NCBI RefSeq assembly: GCF_900111925.1
Contig: NZ_FOKA01000004.1
Span: 1-64,000 of the forward strand
Length of the DNA: 64,000 bases
DNA from: Cellulomonas marina
GTDB taxonomy: Bacteria > Actinomycetota > Actinomycetes > Actinomycetales > Cellulomonadaceae
Direction of reading: 5' to 3'
Below the pieces are notes generated by a model, which saw nothing but the letters and a program-made list of their open reading frames with translations, searched no databases and was not told the DNA's origin. Shown one piece after another: positions 52,265 through 61,089 of this stretch; positions within the stretch are counted from its first letter, which is position 1, and each line of letters opens with the position of its first letter. A program made the position numbers and the translations under genes.

Positions 52265-53648
52265 TGACTGTCCCCTCCGGTCGCTCCTGTCGCAGCGCTG
52301 CACCGCGACGGACCACAAGATCACTGAACAGGTATCCTACCGAGGGCCAAAAGAAGTAGCCTATGCTACCGCTGACTGCCGCTCCACTGAGCTCGAACAC
52401 CGCGCCGAGTACGACGACAGAAAGAGCCAAACCGGCCGCTGCGTCGGTGGGAGCGGCACGCAAACCCTCCCTAACAGCGAGTAGTACAATCGCCAGGAAG
52501 ATCACGAGCCCGAACATGCCGAGCTCAAGGCCTCTTGCAAGGTATCCGTTATCGAGCGGCGTCACGGTCCCCGGACCAGAACCAAAGGGCGAGCGCAACA
52601 CGCTGGCGAATTGCGCGAGCAACTCAGTACGTTCCTGGAAACTTCCGTCCTCACCGAGGGCGGACAACGAGTAGCGAGCTGCGGAGACGGACGACTCGCT
52701 CCCGCCGCGGTCCAACCACACCGGTAAGGTCGACACGATTGCGACGCTCGCGCCTGCCAGGACGACGGCCCCCGGAGCGCCCAATCTGCGCGAAGCGACC
52801 AGCGCTACGATCAATGCGATCGGAACGGCAAATATTGCGGCGCGGACAGATGACAGACACATCGCCACGAACAAGATGAGTGCGACTGCGACGAATATGG
52901 CGCGTCGACCGTCGCTGTACGCCGCCCTGACGGCGCAGAGGGTCACTGCGATCGCCAGGAAGAGCGCGTATGGCCCAGGACTCTCCATGGTACTGAAGAC
53001 ACGGAATTGACCCTGTATCGGTGGTCCGATGCTCACAAGGACTTCCTGGCGATCGCGAAGCCACGCCAAGTCCCACGACGGTGCATAAAATCGTTGCATG
53101 ATGCCATACACGGCGACCACGACGCCTGTCGCGACCGCAACCCGTAGTACCTTCAGGTGCAGGCCGACGAACAGGCCGCATGCAATCCCGACACCGGCGA
53201 CCAAGGGCACCAACTGAAGGATTGCACCGTAGAGCACTGCCGATTGCCCTTGGACTAGCCCGACAGCTGCACTGACGAGGATCGAACCACAACAAGCGAG
53301 CAGCAGTAGTGCTCCCCCGCGCCGAACCGCGACGCGGGACCTGAGGATCGAGATCAGGACCGGGGCCGCCACCATCACCGGCAGCAGCACGAGTGGGTCA
53401 TTCTCGACGTACCCGCGTTCGCCAGCGGATATCCGACGAATGCCTGCTATAAAAGGCACAAGCGCGATCGCGGCAAGGTATACGCGTTCCTCGTCAGCGA
53501 TGTAGACGATTGACGAAATACATGCGAAGACCACCACCGCTGCCCACCGCCCACCAACACTCACGGCAACAAGTGACGCGGGCAGTGCAGCGAACAGCGG
53601 CAGAAAGTAAGCCGCCTTGAGACGGCGCACGGACCGGTGACGTCTCAT
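52257..53648 (-). CDS. Wzy/O-antigen ligase-family polymerase, set 2
   Basis: A 463-residue membrane protein with about 12 helices. The long extracytoplasmic loop (about residues 195-240) contains QRFYAPSWDLAWLRDRQEV and RVFSTMESPGPYALFLAIAV; SPFGSGPGTVTPLDNGYLAR corresponds to the second Wzy_C loop. It is only distantly similar to set 1, so the two probably handle different repeat units. ATG 53648 overlaps the chain-length stop (ATGA). Confidence 0.9.
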   Translation of the reverse strand: MRRHRSVRRLKAAYFLPLFAALPASLVAVSVGGRWAAVVVFACISSIVYIADEERVYLAAIALVPFIAGIRRISAGERGYVENDPLVLLPVMVAAPVLISILRSRVAVRRGGALLLLACCGSILVSAAVGLVQGQSAVLYGAILQLVPLVAGVGIACGLFVGLHLKVLRVAVATGVVVAVYGIMQRFYAPSWDLAWLRDRQEVLVSIGPPIQGQFRVFSTMESPGPYALFLAIAVTLCAVRAAYSDGRRAIFVAVALILFVAMCLSSVRAAIFAVPIALIVALVASRRLGAPGAVVLAGASVAIVSTLPVWLDRGGSESSVSAARYSLSALGEDGSFQERTELLAQFASVLRSPFGSGPGTVTPLDNGYLARGLELGMFGLVIFLAIVLLAVREGLRAAPTDAAAGLALSVVVLGAVFELSGAAVSGSIGYFFWPSVGYLFSDLVVRRGAALRQERPEGTVIA

Positions 53649-54211
53649 GCCTGCTGGGATCGACGCCACAAGAGGTAGCAGATCGCCGCCGCGATCGAGC
53701 CCGCTGCGACTCCGCCATAGAGCACCGTGATCGCGGCGGATCGGGTAGTTCGGGGCTCGCCAGCGGGCTCCGCTACCGTCAGCACGTATGGCAGCGGAGA
53801 CGCAGGAGCACCGCCGAGCGATGTTTGAAGCTGCCCGTTCACTGCGTCTTCCAATGCCGCAATAACTTCCGCGGCCGAGTCGATCGTCCGCGCCTCGACC
53901 TCTACATCGATCAATGTCGTGTCGGGGACCCACTGCGCTGATATCTCGGCCGCGGAACCCTCCCCGACGTCGCTCTCGAGTGCCGACCGCATGGCTCGCC
54001 CAGAAATGATCTGCGCGTAGGTCTGGCCCCAGACCTCGAGCGAGTCGCGTGACAGCGTGGTAGCGGTCGTAGGCTCCGAAGGGACGGCCACAAGATTGAA
54101 CGTCGTGCTCGCACTCACCGCACTAGGCACGACAGCTGCAAAGCCCGCTCCAGTTAGGGCCCCCAGGGCTGCCGCCGCAGCTACCAGCAAACACGCGATG
54201 CGAAGCCTCAT
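53645..54211 (-). CDS. Wzz-type chain-length determinant, set 2
   Basis: A 188-residue protein with N-terminal helix (LLVAAAAALGALTGAGFAAV), extracytoplasmic domain with DTTLIDVEVEARTIDSAAEV, and C-terminal helix (about 163-182). Compact membrane-anchored co-polymerase without kinase. It lies 89 bp after the acyltransferase gene and overlaps the polymerase by 4 bp. No strong ribosome-binding site is visible at ATG 54211. Confidence 0.85.
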   Translation of the reverse strand: MRLRIACLLVAAAAALGALTGAGFAAVVPSAVSASTTFNLVAVPSEPTTATTLSRDSLEVWGQTYAQIISGRAMRSALESDVGEGSAAEISAQWVPDTTLIDVEVEARTIDSAAEVIAALEDAVNGQLQTSLGGAPASPLPYVLTVAEPAGEPRTTRSAAITVLYGGVAAGSIAAAICYLLWRRSQQA

Positions 54212-54300
54212 GCTCGTACTTTATCCGACTGCGGACCAGCGGTGTGTAGGGGGGACGAGACGTCGACCACTCAGTACGGCAACGAGGGCGGCCACAGATG

Positions 54301-54969
54301 TCAGCTCTTGGGCGCCACGGATCTCTCCGTCCTTGAGAAGTAACCGCCCTCGGTCGAGCCTTTGAGGCGCGCCGGCACGCCAGCGTAAAGCCCTGCGGGC
54401 ACAACCGCTCGGTCCGACACGCGGACCAGGACGGCCCCTGCGGCCAGAACACTGCGTGCGGGGAGCGCTGCGCCCGCGAGTATCGTGCAGTTGCTGCCGA
54501 CCAGGCAGTAGTCACCGATCGTCACGGGGAGCGCGCGCTGCTCGTTCTCTGTGACGTCGATTCCGTGGCTCAGAATGGTGGAGCGCAGCCCCGCAATTGT
54601 GCTGAAGGCACCGATCGAGACGCCACCTGAGCAGTCGAAATAGTGACGCCCAGTGATGGACGCCGATGCGCGGACCGTCAACTTGGCGGGCCCGCACGTC
54701 GAGGCAAACTCGGCACCCGCTGTGAAGAAGTTCCAACTGCCGATATACGCGTGCTCGCCGATCGACAACTGGTCGACGCCTTTGAAGACATTACCCGAGC
54801 GAATCACAGATCCGCGCGCCACCGTCATCTGCGAGCACCGAAGGACTAGATTGGGCCCAAAGACGGCGTCCTTCGCAACGGCTGCGCCGGCTGCCCGGAG
54901 CAACCGATTCTTCGTCGTACTGGCCGGGAGAAGGCAAAGGACAGCCCAGACCATTTGGCGTGCCGTCAC
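54301..54969 (-). CDS. left-handed beta-helix acetyltransferase
   Basis: A 222-residue hexapeptide-repeat transferase, WcaF/NodL-like. Repeated turns: VARGSVIRSGNVFKG, LSIGEHAYIGSWNFFTAG, VSIGAFSTIAGLRSTI, LPVTIGDYCLVGSNCTILAG, with the usual P-AGLYAGVPARL end. The catalytic His is probably in ILSHGID. It likely O-acetylates a sugar on the lipid carrier. GTG 54969 overlaps the upstream stop (GTGA). Confidence 0.92.
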   Translation of the reverse strand: MTARQMVWAVLCLLPASTTKNRLLRAAGAAVAKDAVFGPNLVLRCSQMTVARGSVIRSGNVFKGVDQLSIGEHAYIGSWNFFTAGAEFASTCGPAKLTVRASASITGRHYFDCSGGVSIGAFSTIAGLRSTILSHGIDVTENEQRALPVTIGDYCLVGSNCTILAGAALPARSVLAAGAVLVRVSDRAVVPAGLYAGVPARLKGSTEGGYFSRTERSVAPKS

Positions 54970-55772
54970 GCCGCTTTCTCCTCAACTGTCAATGAGCTCG
55001 ATACGCGTAGCTCGTTCTCTAGCAGTTTGGCGTACCGGATGAAGTCGCTCAGTGCTTTAATTCCCGCATGAGCCGCTCCGCGGCGCCCCAACCGCCACTC
55101 ACCCTTGATCAAGAAGTGCCAGACGAAGCGAGCAATGGGTCGAGCGGTCAGGTCTAATACCGTCGCCCGGCGGCCAGCGGCCACTAGTGCTGCGGCCTCG
55201 GCTGTCGCATACCGGTTGAATAGCGCCACCAATCCGTCAACAGATAAGTCATTGATGTGCAAGAGTTGCCCACGGATCGGTTGCGGCTTCTCCGGTGTTT
55301 TGACGAGTTCGTGCACCTCAACCGACTCATCCCAAGACGCCGTAGTCCGGTTGTATACCCGGACGTAATTCAATCGATTTGCGCTTCTCGCACTATTTGG
55401 AAGCATCTTGCCCAGGAAGTCGTTGCGTCGATCAACCGAGAAGGACTGAGTGCTTCGAGGAACTCCGTCGATGACCTCCCGAATAGCTCCCGCCAACTGA
55501 GGAGTGACAACTTCGTCGGCGTCGATGCTGAGGATCCAGTCGTTGCGAGCCAAAGAGGCTGCGAAATTCTTCTGTGCGGAGAACCCTAGCCACTCGTGCT
55601 CAAAGACGCGTGCGCCCGCGCCGCGCGCAATCTCCACAGTCCCGTCCGTGCTGCCAGAATCTACGACCACTACCTCAGCCGTCCAGGCGAGTGAACGTAG
55701 AGCCCGACCAATTTTCTCGGCTTCATTCAACGTGCAGATCACCGCAGAGATTGGGACCAATTCGTCCGTCAT
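54966..55772 (-). CDS. GT2 family glycosyltransferase (WaaE/KdtX-like)
   Basis: A 268-residue GT-A transferase: PISAVICTLNEAEKIGRALRS, VVVDSGSTDGTVEIA, HEWLGFSAQKNFAA, and the DXD motif in ILSIDADEVVTPQL. The C-terminal tail RFVWHFLIKGEWRLGRRGAAH is shared with WaaE-type enzymes. It follows the exostosin-like gene by 6 bp. Donor probably a UDP- or GDP-hexose. Confidence 0.93.
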   Translation of the reverse strand: MTDELVPISAVICTLNEAEKIGRALRSLAWTAEVVVVDSGSTDGTVEIARGAGARVFEHEWLGFSAQKNFAASLARNDWILSIDADEVVTPQLAGAIREVIDGVPRSTQSFSVDRRNDFLGKMLPNSARSANRLNYVRVYNRTTASWDESVEVHELVKTPEKPQPIRGQLLHINDLSVDGLVALFNRYATAEAAALVAAGRRATVLDLTARPIARFVWHFLIKGEWRLGRRGAAHAGIKALSDFIRYAKLLENELRVSSSLTVEEKAA

Positions 55773-55778
55773 TTCGAT

Positions 55779-56831
55779 TCACCGCCTCCTCTTCTCTTGC
55801 ATGGCAAACGCACGTGTCAACTCCTGCGCAGACGACCTGCCGACGGCGTCAGGTGCATATGTCGACGACCACGCCCTTAGGCATTGCTCGTGAAGACCCT
55901 GACCGTATCCCTGCGCATGAAGACCCTCGACCGGCAGCAGGTAGTCGATGATCCGTGGGAGTTCCGCCCAGTTCTTCAGGCGAACATGAGGCCCAGAACT
56001 ATAGTATCTGTGGCGCGGGAGCGGCTCAACAATCGGTACTGCTCCTGCCCCGATCGCCTCGAAGAAGCGAAATGTCTCAAGATGAGTACCCCTGGGGACC
56101 AGCGCCACTCGCGCGTTTCCCATCGCGCGGCTATAGGCGTTTTGATCGCTCGCGATCGACTCGACGAAACCTCCCGTCTCCCCGAGACGGAATTTCAGGT
56201 CAGGTCTCCGTAGTTTCACATCATTGACAGCTGCGAGCATGTCCCGGCGGGCGTACTCCTTCGGTCCGGCGACACGACGCGAGCCTTCTTGCCCGTGAGC
56301 GATGCTGCCTAAGAAGATTACATCGACGGTCCGCTCTTCCCAAGGCACCGCCTGCGTTGGAGGCGGACTCAAGGCGCCAAGGGGAATCACGATCACCGGT
56401 GTCCGCGCGCACATCCGTGTGAGCCGCCAGCGAAGGTGGCGGGGACGTCCCGGCAAGGTTTTGAGTGTCACGCGAATCCACTGCAGGACGCTCATGGCCT
56501 GTAGACCGACCGATGCACGGACACCGGGCCAGCCAAGCGCAGGGAACGTCCCGTTGGTCTTGAGCACGGCAGCTACATCGTCGACGTACCTCGGCCACCG
56601 ACACCATTCGTCGGCTACCTGCAGGACGATCACATCCTTGCCGGAGAACGGCAACGTGTCTGTCGACCAAGTAAGGACGAACCGAAACCTTGGTTCGCAT
56701 AGTTCCGCGTCCAAGGCCGAGAGGAGAGCTCCGTAATACGCGCAGTCCTTCGGCAAGCCGGCGGTGTCGTCGAGATCCGTCCATGGCATGATGCGGCCAT
56801 CCGGCAGGACCACCGTGAACCTGCTCGCCAT
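55779..56831 (-). CDS. exostosin-like glycosyltransferase
   Basis: A transferase of about 350 residues. The C-terminal half has RVALVPRGTHLETFRFFEAI and GAGAVPIVEPLPRHRYYSS, the form seen in exostosin (GT47-type) donor domains, and RTVDVIFLGSIAHGQEGSRR starts that domain. The N-terminal half matches no family I recognise. ATG 56831 is preferred to the adjacent GTG 56834. It is the first gene of the seven-gene minus-strand operon. Confidence 0.75.
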   Translation of the reverse strand: MASRFTVVLPDGRIMPWTDLDDTAGLPKDCAYYGALLSALDAELCEPRFRFVLTWSTDTLPFSGKDVIVLQVADEWCRWPRYVDDVAAVLKTNGTFPALGWPGVRASVGLQAMSVLQWIRVTLKTLPGRPRHLRWRLTRMCARTPVIVIPLGALSPPPTQAVPWEERTVDVIFLGSIAHGQEGSRRVAGPKEYARRDMLAAVNDVKLRRPDLKFRLGETGGFVESIASDQNAYSRAMGNARVALVPRGTHLETFRFFEAIGAGAVPIVEPLPRHRYYSSGPHVRLKNWAELPRIIDYLLPVEGLHAQGYGQGLHEQCLRAWSSTYAPDAVGRSSAQELTRAFAMQEKRRR

Positions 56832-56858
56832 CACTCACCCCTGGGTCTCGCCTGTGGT

Positions 56859-56874
56859 CGCGGTACTTACCGCG
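56859..56874. promoter_or_regulatory. palindrome in the divergent lower-GC promoter region
   Basis: CGCGGTA (56859-56865) and TACCGCG (56868-56874) are perfect inverted 7-mers two bases apart. They are 28 bp upstream of the exostosin-like start and 99 bp upstream of the flippase start. Position between two divergent operons suggests an operator for both. Confidence 0.6.
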
Positions 56875-56972
56875 GGGAGGATCTCACGCGAGCAAGGCGG
56901 ACGACGGGGCACACGAGCTGTCCAGGCACAACTCCGTTGTGTCGTCGCCCACACTGCGGAGGGTTGAGCACC

Positions 56973-58277
56973 ATGGTCAAGCGCGAGATGAGCGCGGGAC
57001 GCGCGATGCTTGCCACAGGCGCGTCTTCGCTCGTGTTGCCCATGGCAGCTCTCATCACATCCCCACTTCTCGCTAGGGCTCTCAACCCCGAAGGCCGGGG
57101 GTCGATGTCCGCCGTGCTGAGTCCTGCCATGTTAGTCGCCGGCTTAGCTGGCCTAGGGCTGCCCGCGGCCACACTGTTTCACACGGCACGTGGCGGCATG
57201 TCGCACAGGGCGTTCTTGCGAGTTTGCGCAGCGGCGGTAGCTGCAGGTGTCGTGGCAGCGCTTCTGCTGACGCTCTTTCGGCCGCCCGCTATAGACGCCC
57301 AAGGAGGGATCCGCTCAGTCTACGAATGTGTCGCATGGACGCTGCCGGCAGTACTTCTTGTCGACGTCCTTCGAGCGCGAGCACTCGGCTATGGCAAGTA
57401 TGGCGTCGCCGTGGCCGAGCGATGGACGGCCGGTATAGTGAGATTCATAGCGGTGGTCGTGTGCTTTCTCGCAGGTTGGCTCGAGAGCGTAGTAGTGGCC
57501 GTTCTCGCATCGTGGCTTCCGGGACTCGTCGTGGGGCTTGTTCTACATCTCGCATCTGGGCGGCGCTCAACGGACGGCGCCGCACTCGCCGAGGCTGACG
57601 CTGGCAAAATTGCTTCGTACGCAGCACGGTCCTGGGCGAGCAGCGTCGTCGGCCTGGCCCTCATTCGCGCGACCGAGGTATACATGGCCGCGAACTCGAC
57701 CGCGACGCAACTCGGACTGTTTGTCATTGCAGCCGCAGTCGCGGACGTTCCGATACTCGCACTGAGTGCCGTAAGAGACATCGTCGTCCGGACACTTTCG
57801 CGACCCGAGGTCGACTTCGCCGCTCGCCTTGGTTTGATGCTTCGCGTCGTTGGCGGCCTTAGCGTCGGATCTTCCATCGCCATCGTCCTGGCGGCACCCG
57901 TACTGGTTCCGCTTGTCTTCGGTCGCGATTACGGCCCTGCCGTTGCGGTAGTTCAGGTCCTGGTGGTCGCGACCATCGGGAACTCGTTGTCATCGGTCCT
58001 CTTTGCAGGACTCGCCGCACGGGACCGCCCACAAGCGCAGGTCGTCGCGCAACTTTTCGGTCTCGCCGCCATGATTCCCGGCCTCGTGCTATCCGTCCCA
58101 ACATTCGGTGCGCTGGGGGCTGCGGCTACCGTAGCCGTGGCCCAGTTGGTGACAGCGTTTGCAGCGTTCGTCATCACCGCGAGGTCGATGGCGTTCCCTA
58201 TGATGGCGCTGCTGGTCCCCAATCGAGGAGACGTACGAGCTGTCATCTACGTGCTGAAACCGGGCAAAACAACCTAA
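56973..58277 (+). CDS. Wzx-type polysaccharide flippase, set 2
   Basis: A 434-residue membrane protein with about 12 helices: LVLPMAALITSPLLARALNP and GRGSMSAVLSPAMLVAGLAG match the polysaccharide-exporter start, and PVLVPLVFGRDYGPAVAVVQ the conserved later loop. Less GC-rich than flippase 1 and only distantly similar. ATG 56973 has GGAGGG upstream. It is divergent from the seven-gene operon and cotranscribed with the hydrolase that follows (74-bp gap). Confidence 0.9.
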   Translation: MVKREMSAGRAMLATGASSLVLPMAALITSPLLARALNPEGRGSMSAVLSPAMLVAGLAGLGLPAATLFHTARGGMSHRAFLRVCAAAVAAGVVAALLLTLFRPPAIDAQGGIRSVYECVAWTLPAVLLVDVLRARALGYGKYGVAVAERWTAGIVRFIAVVVCFLAGWLESVVVAVLASWLPGLVVGLVLHLASGRRSTDGAALAEADAGKIASYAARSWASSVVGLALIRATEVYMAANSTATQLGLFVIAAAVADVPILALSAVRDIVVRTLSRPEVDFAARLGLMLRVVGGLSVGSSIAIVLAAPVLVPLVFGRDYGPAVAVVQVLVVATIGNSLSSVLFAGLAARDRPQAQVVAQLFGLAAMIPGLVLSVPTFGALGAAATVAVAQLVTAFAAFVITARSMAFPMMALLVPNRGDVRAVIYVLKPGKTT

Positions 58278-58351
58278 AGCCGTGAAGCTCCATACCAGTG
58301 GCGGCGCCCGAGCCCTCAAGGGCGTCCGTTCCCATGCCGACATAGCGGAGC

Positions 58352-59770
58352 ATGGGCATCCCTCATCGGAGCTTCCGCGGACTCGTCGCTCTCGCACTCA
58401 CGGCTGCAACCGCTGCCGCTGGTGTCGTATGCGTCGCTACCAGCTCGGCGGCCAATGCGGCTGACACGGTCTGGGCGGCACCAACGGGCGACCAGCTCGT
58501 GGATTCGATTGGCGTCGGAACCCACTGGGACTACCTGGATACGCCCTACGGGGCGGCATATCCCTCGATAAGGAGACTCCTGGTAGCGAGCGGAGTTCGC
58601 CACGTCCGTGGGGACGCTTCGAGGGCCCCCGATCTGTTCTCGTCCGGGATCAAGACGACCGTGGGTGTCGATTCGGCGATGGACGGGTCCGGCGATCCTG
58701 CACTTCAGATCGCCCAACTCGCACCTCTGGCCGCCTCTGGCGCTATCGCGGGCTTTGAGGGCCCTAACGAGCCTGATCTGTACTGGACTCAAGGTCACCG
58801 CGTGTACAAGGGACGCACCTTTCCTGATGCCGCGATGGAGTGGCAGAAGGACCTGTACCGCGCCGCAAAGGCCGACAGTCGTACGGCCGGCATTCCAGTC
58901 ATCGGCCCCAGCCTGGGAGGCACGTACTGGGGCGGTGGAAATCCCTTCCCAGCGAATAGCCTCGCGCCATACGTCGATTGGGGGAATTTTCATCCATACC
59001 CTGGGGGCAACTCGTTTTCCTACCCGTCCGACTATGCGGGGATCTCGCGGTACTACTGGAATGCAGATTTCCCAAGTGTCGCTCTTGATCGCTACCCAAC
59101 GAATTTCGACACGTACCGCCCGCCATTTGGCTTGCGGCCCATGGCGGCGACGGAGACGGGATATTCGACGTTTCGATTCGGGCAGTCTGAGAAGATGCAG
59201 GGGCGGTACGTGCCGCGCATCTTCCTAGAAAACTTCCGCCTCGGCATTCGCCGGACTTTCCTGTACGAGTTGGTAGACTCCTTCGACGACCCGACAGGCT
59301 ATAACCGCGAAGCGCATTTTGGTCTCCTACGGCACGATCTCACGCCGAAGCCAGCGTTCTACGCGCTCCAGTCTCTAATCTCGGCGGTAAGCGCTCCGAA
59401 GCCGTCCGCATTGACTAAGCCAAACCCACCCTCGCCACAGCTGACGCTACAGGTGAATGCACCTGCTGGATACGATGCCTCAGGGCTGCATCACCTCCAA
59501 TTCGCGAGAGCGGACGGCTCGACTGTGTTAGCGCTGTGGCATGAAATTAGCGGAGACGACCTCTCGCCATTGCAGTCGACACCGCAGCAGCCGATCCGGG
59601 AGGTCTACCACCCCTGTCTCGCGGTTACGGTCTCGGGAGTGGACCTGTCTGCTGCCAGGACGACAGCGATCGGGGACGATGGCCGATTGGTTCCCATACC
59701 CAGCCGAGCCGCCACCACTGGCCTTAAAGTCCAAGTGGGAGAGCAAGTCACGTTCGTCACCGTGCCGTGA
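58352..59770 (+). CDS. secreted clan GH-A hydrolase (PslG/GH39-like)
   Basis: A 472-residue secreted enzyme: signal peptide of about 37 residues (cleavage near ANA), TIM-barrel with acid/base Glu140 in FEGPNEPD, PYVDWGNFHPYPG, and nucleophile Glu268 in AATETGY; then a C-terminal beta-rich domain (about 360-472). The arrangement resembles PslG of Pseudomonas aeruginosa, an endoglycosidase encoded in its own exopolysaccharide operon. Function here is inferred: processing of the set 2 polymer. ATG 58352 with GGAG upstream. Confidence 0.85.
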   Translation: MGIPHRSFRGLVALALTAATAAAGVVCVATSSAANAADTVWAAPTGDQLVDSIGVGTHWDYLDTPYGAAYPSIRRLLVASGVRHVRGDASRAPDLFSSGIKTTVGVDSAMDGSGDPALQIAQLAPLAASGAIAGFEGPNEPDLYWTQGHRVYKGRTFPDAAMEWQKDLYRAAKADSRTAGIPVIGPSLGGTYWGGGNPFPANSLAPYVDWGNFHPYPGGNSFSYPSDYAGISRYYWNADFPSVALDRYPTNFDTYRPPFGLRPMAATETGYSTFRFGQSEKMQGRYVPRIFLENFRLGIRRTFLYELVDSFDDPTGYNREAHFGLLRHDLTPKPAFYALQSLISAVSAPKPSALTKPNPPSPQLTLQVNAPAGYDASGLHHLQFARADGSTVLALWHEISGDDLSPLQSTPQQPIREVYHPCLAVTVSGVDLSAARTTAIGDDGRLVPIPSRAATTGLKVQVGEQVTFVTVP

Positions 59771-59858
59771 CAACCGTCTTCGTTCATCTCCCACCTCGAC
59801 CGCAAGCGAGCGATAGCTCGATCGTTCGCCTACCCCTGTGCCCAGCGCATCCCAAGTT

Positions 59859-61082
59859 TCAGTACCGAGGCACAGAGAGAACCCCTTGCAACGTGGCGAG
59901 GACGGCGGGGTTGCTGGTCGCGCGCCAGTCGACGACGCCGTAGCCCTCCTGCTCCGACTTCAGGTGCTCGAACCAGTTGACCATCTTCAGGCGGGGGAAC
60001 TCGTCGCCCAGGCCGAGGACCTGGTCCATCCATGCGCTCTTGATGCTCAGCTCGTCGGCGCCGCCCGTGGCGTCGGTGTTGTAGAGCGCGCCGGTCTCGG
60101 ACAGGGCCATCGGCTTGCGGGTGGCGTAGGTGGCGTAGAAGTCGGGGACGGCGGTCTCGTCGGGCGCGAAGCCCATGGTCGGGTCCGTGCCGCCGGCGTA
60201 GGTGCCGGTGAGCTGGGCGGCGAAGCGGCCGGCGTCGGGGACCTCGTTCTCGCCCCACGGCCAGGTGTAGCCGAACCAGTAGAGGGTCAGGCCCACCCAG
60301 TCCACGGCGTCGTCGCCCGGGTAGAACGGGGCGTACATGTCGTCGGCCATCGTCAGCGCGCCGTCGCCGTCGGTGTCCATCGCGGACCAGTCGGCCGTGC
60401 CCGGCTTCGCGGTCCAGCCGCCGCCGTCGAAGGGGAAGCCGCCGCCGTAGTTCGGCGACCACACCATGGCGTTGCCGGGGGCGTCGGTGTGCACGGCCTG
60501 CGCGACGACGCGGAACGCCGCGACGTAGGCCGCCGGCTGCTGGCCCCACGGGTACCAGCCGCCGTTCATCTCGTGCGCGAACCGCACGTAGACCTGCGGG
60601 CCGATCGCGTTGACCTGCCGCAGGACGCCGGCCAGCGCCTCGGCCGCCGCGGTGTCGCTGGTCAGGCCGTCCATGGGCTCGAGCGTGAGGAAGACGTCGC
60701 CGTCCTGCGCCTGCGCGCCGCGCGCGGCGGACAGGAGCTGATCCGTGCGCTCCGCGGTGAGCGGGTAGTCGAGGAAGATGCCGTACTGCGCGGGCTGCAG
60801 GCCCAGCCGCCCGACGAGCGAGGTCGGGTCGTCCTCGGTCCACGCGAGCTGCACGCCGAAGCGGGTGGTGCCGTCGGCGGGCTCGAGGTCCGCCAGGTCG
60901 GGGGCGTCGGCCGCGGCCGGGACGGGCGGGGCGTCGGCGGCGGACGTGCCGGCCGACGCCGGGCCGGCGCCCGGCCCCACCGCGCCGACGTACACGGCGA
61001 CGACGGCGACCAGTGCGAGGACGGCGGCCAGCGCGGCGACGAGGGTGACGCCCGCGCGCCGGGCGGTGGTGGACCGGGTCAT
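59859..61082 (-). CDS. GH26 glycoside hydrolase 5, EF-hand-containing
   Basis: A 407-residue protein with N-terminal signal anchor (about 10-35), Ala/Pro linker, and GH26 barrel: acid/base Glu171 in VRFAHEMNGGW and nucleophile Glu329 in ALSETGAL. An inserted loop at residues 236-247 (DTDGDGALTMAD) follows the canonical EF-hand pattern, so Ca2+ binding is likely. It lacks the C-terminal module and Cys pair of hydrolases 1-4. It ends a three-gene operon with a GT2 and a small membrane protein. High GC resumes here. Confidence 0.88.
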   Translation of the reverse strand: MTRSTTARRAGVTLVAALAAVLALVAVVAVYVGAVGPGAGPASAGTSAADAPPVPAAADAPDLADLEPADGTTRFGVQLAWTEDDPTSLVGRLGLQPAQYGIFLDYPLTAERTDQLLSAARGAQAQDGDVFLTLEPMDGLTSDTAAAEALAGVLRQVNAIGPQVYVRFAHEMNGGWYPWGQQPAAYVAAFRVVAQAVHTDAPGNAMVWSPNYGGGFPFDGGGWTAKPGTADWSAMDTDGDGALTMADDMYAPFYPGDDAVDWVGLTLYWFGYTWPWGENEVPDAGRFAAQLTGTYAGGTDPTMGFAPDETAVPDFYATYATRKPMALSETGALYNTDATGGADELSIKSAWMDQVLGLGDEFPRLKMVNWFEHLKSEQEGYGVVDWRATSNPAVLATLQGVLSVPRY

Positions 61083-61089
61083 CGGTGCC

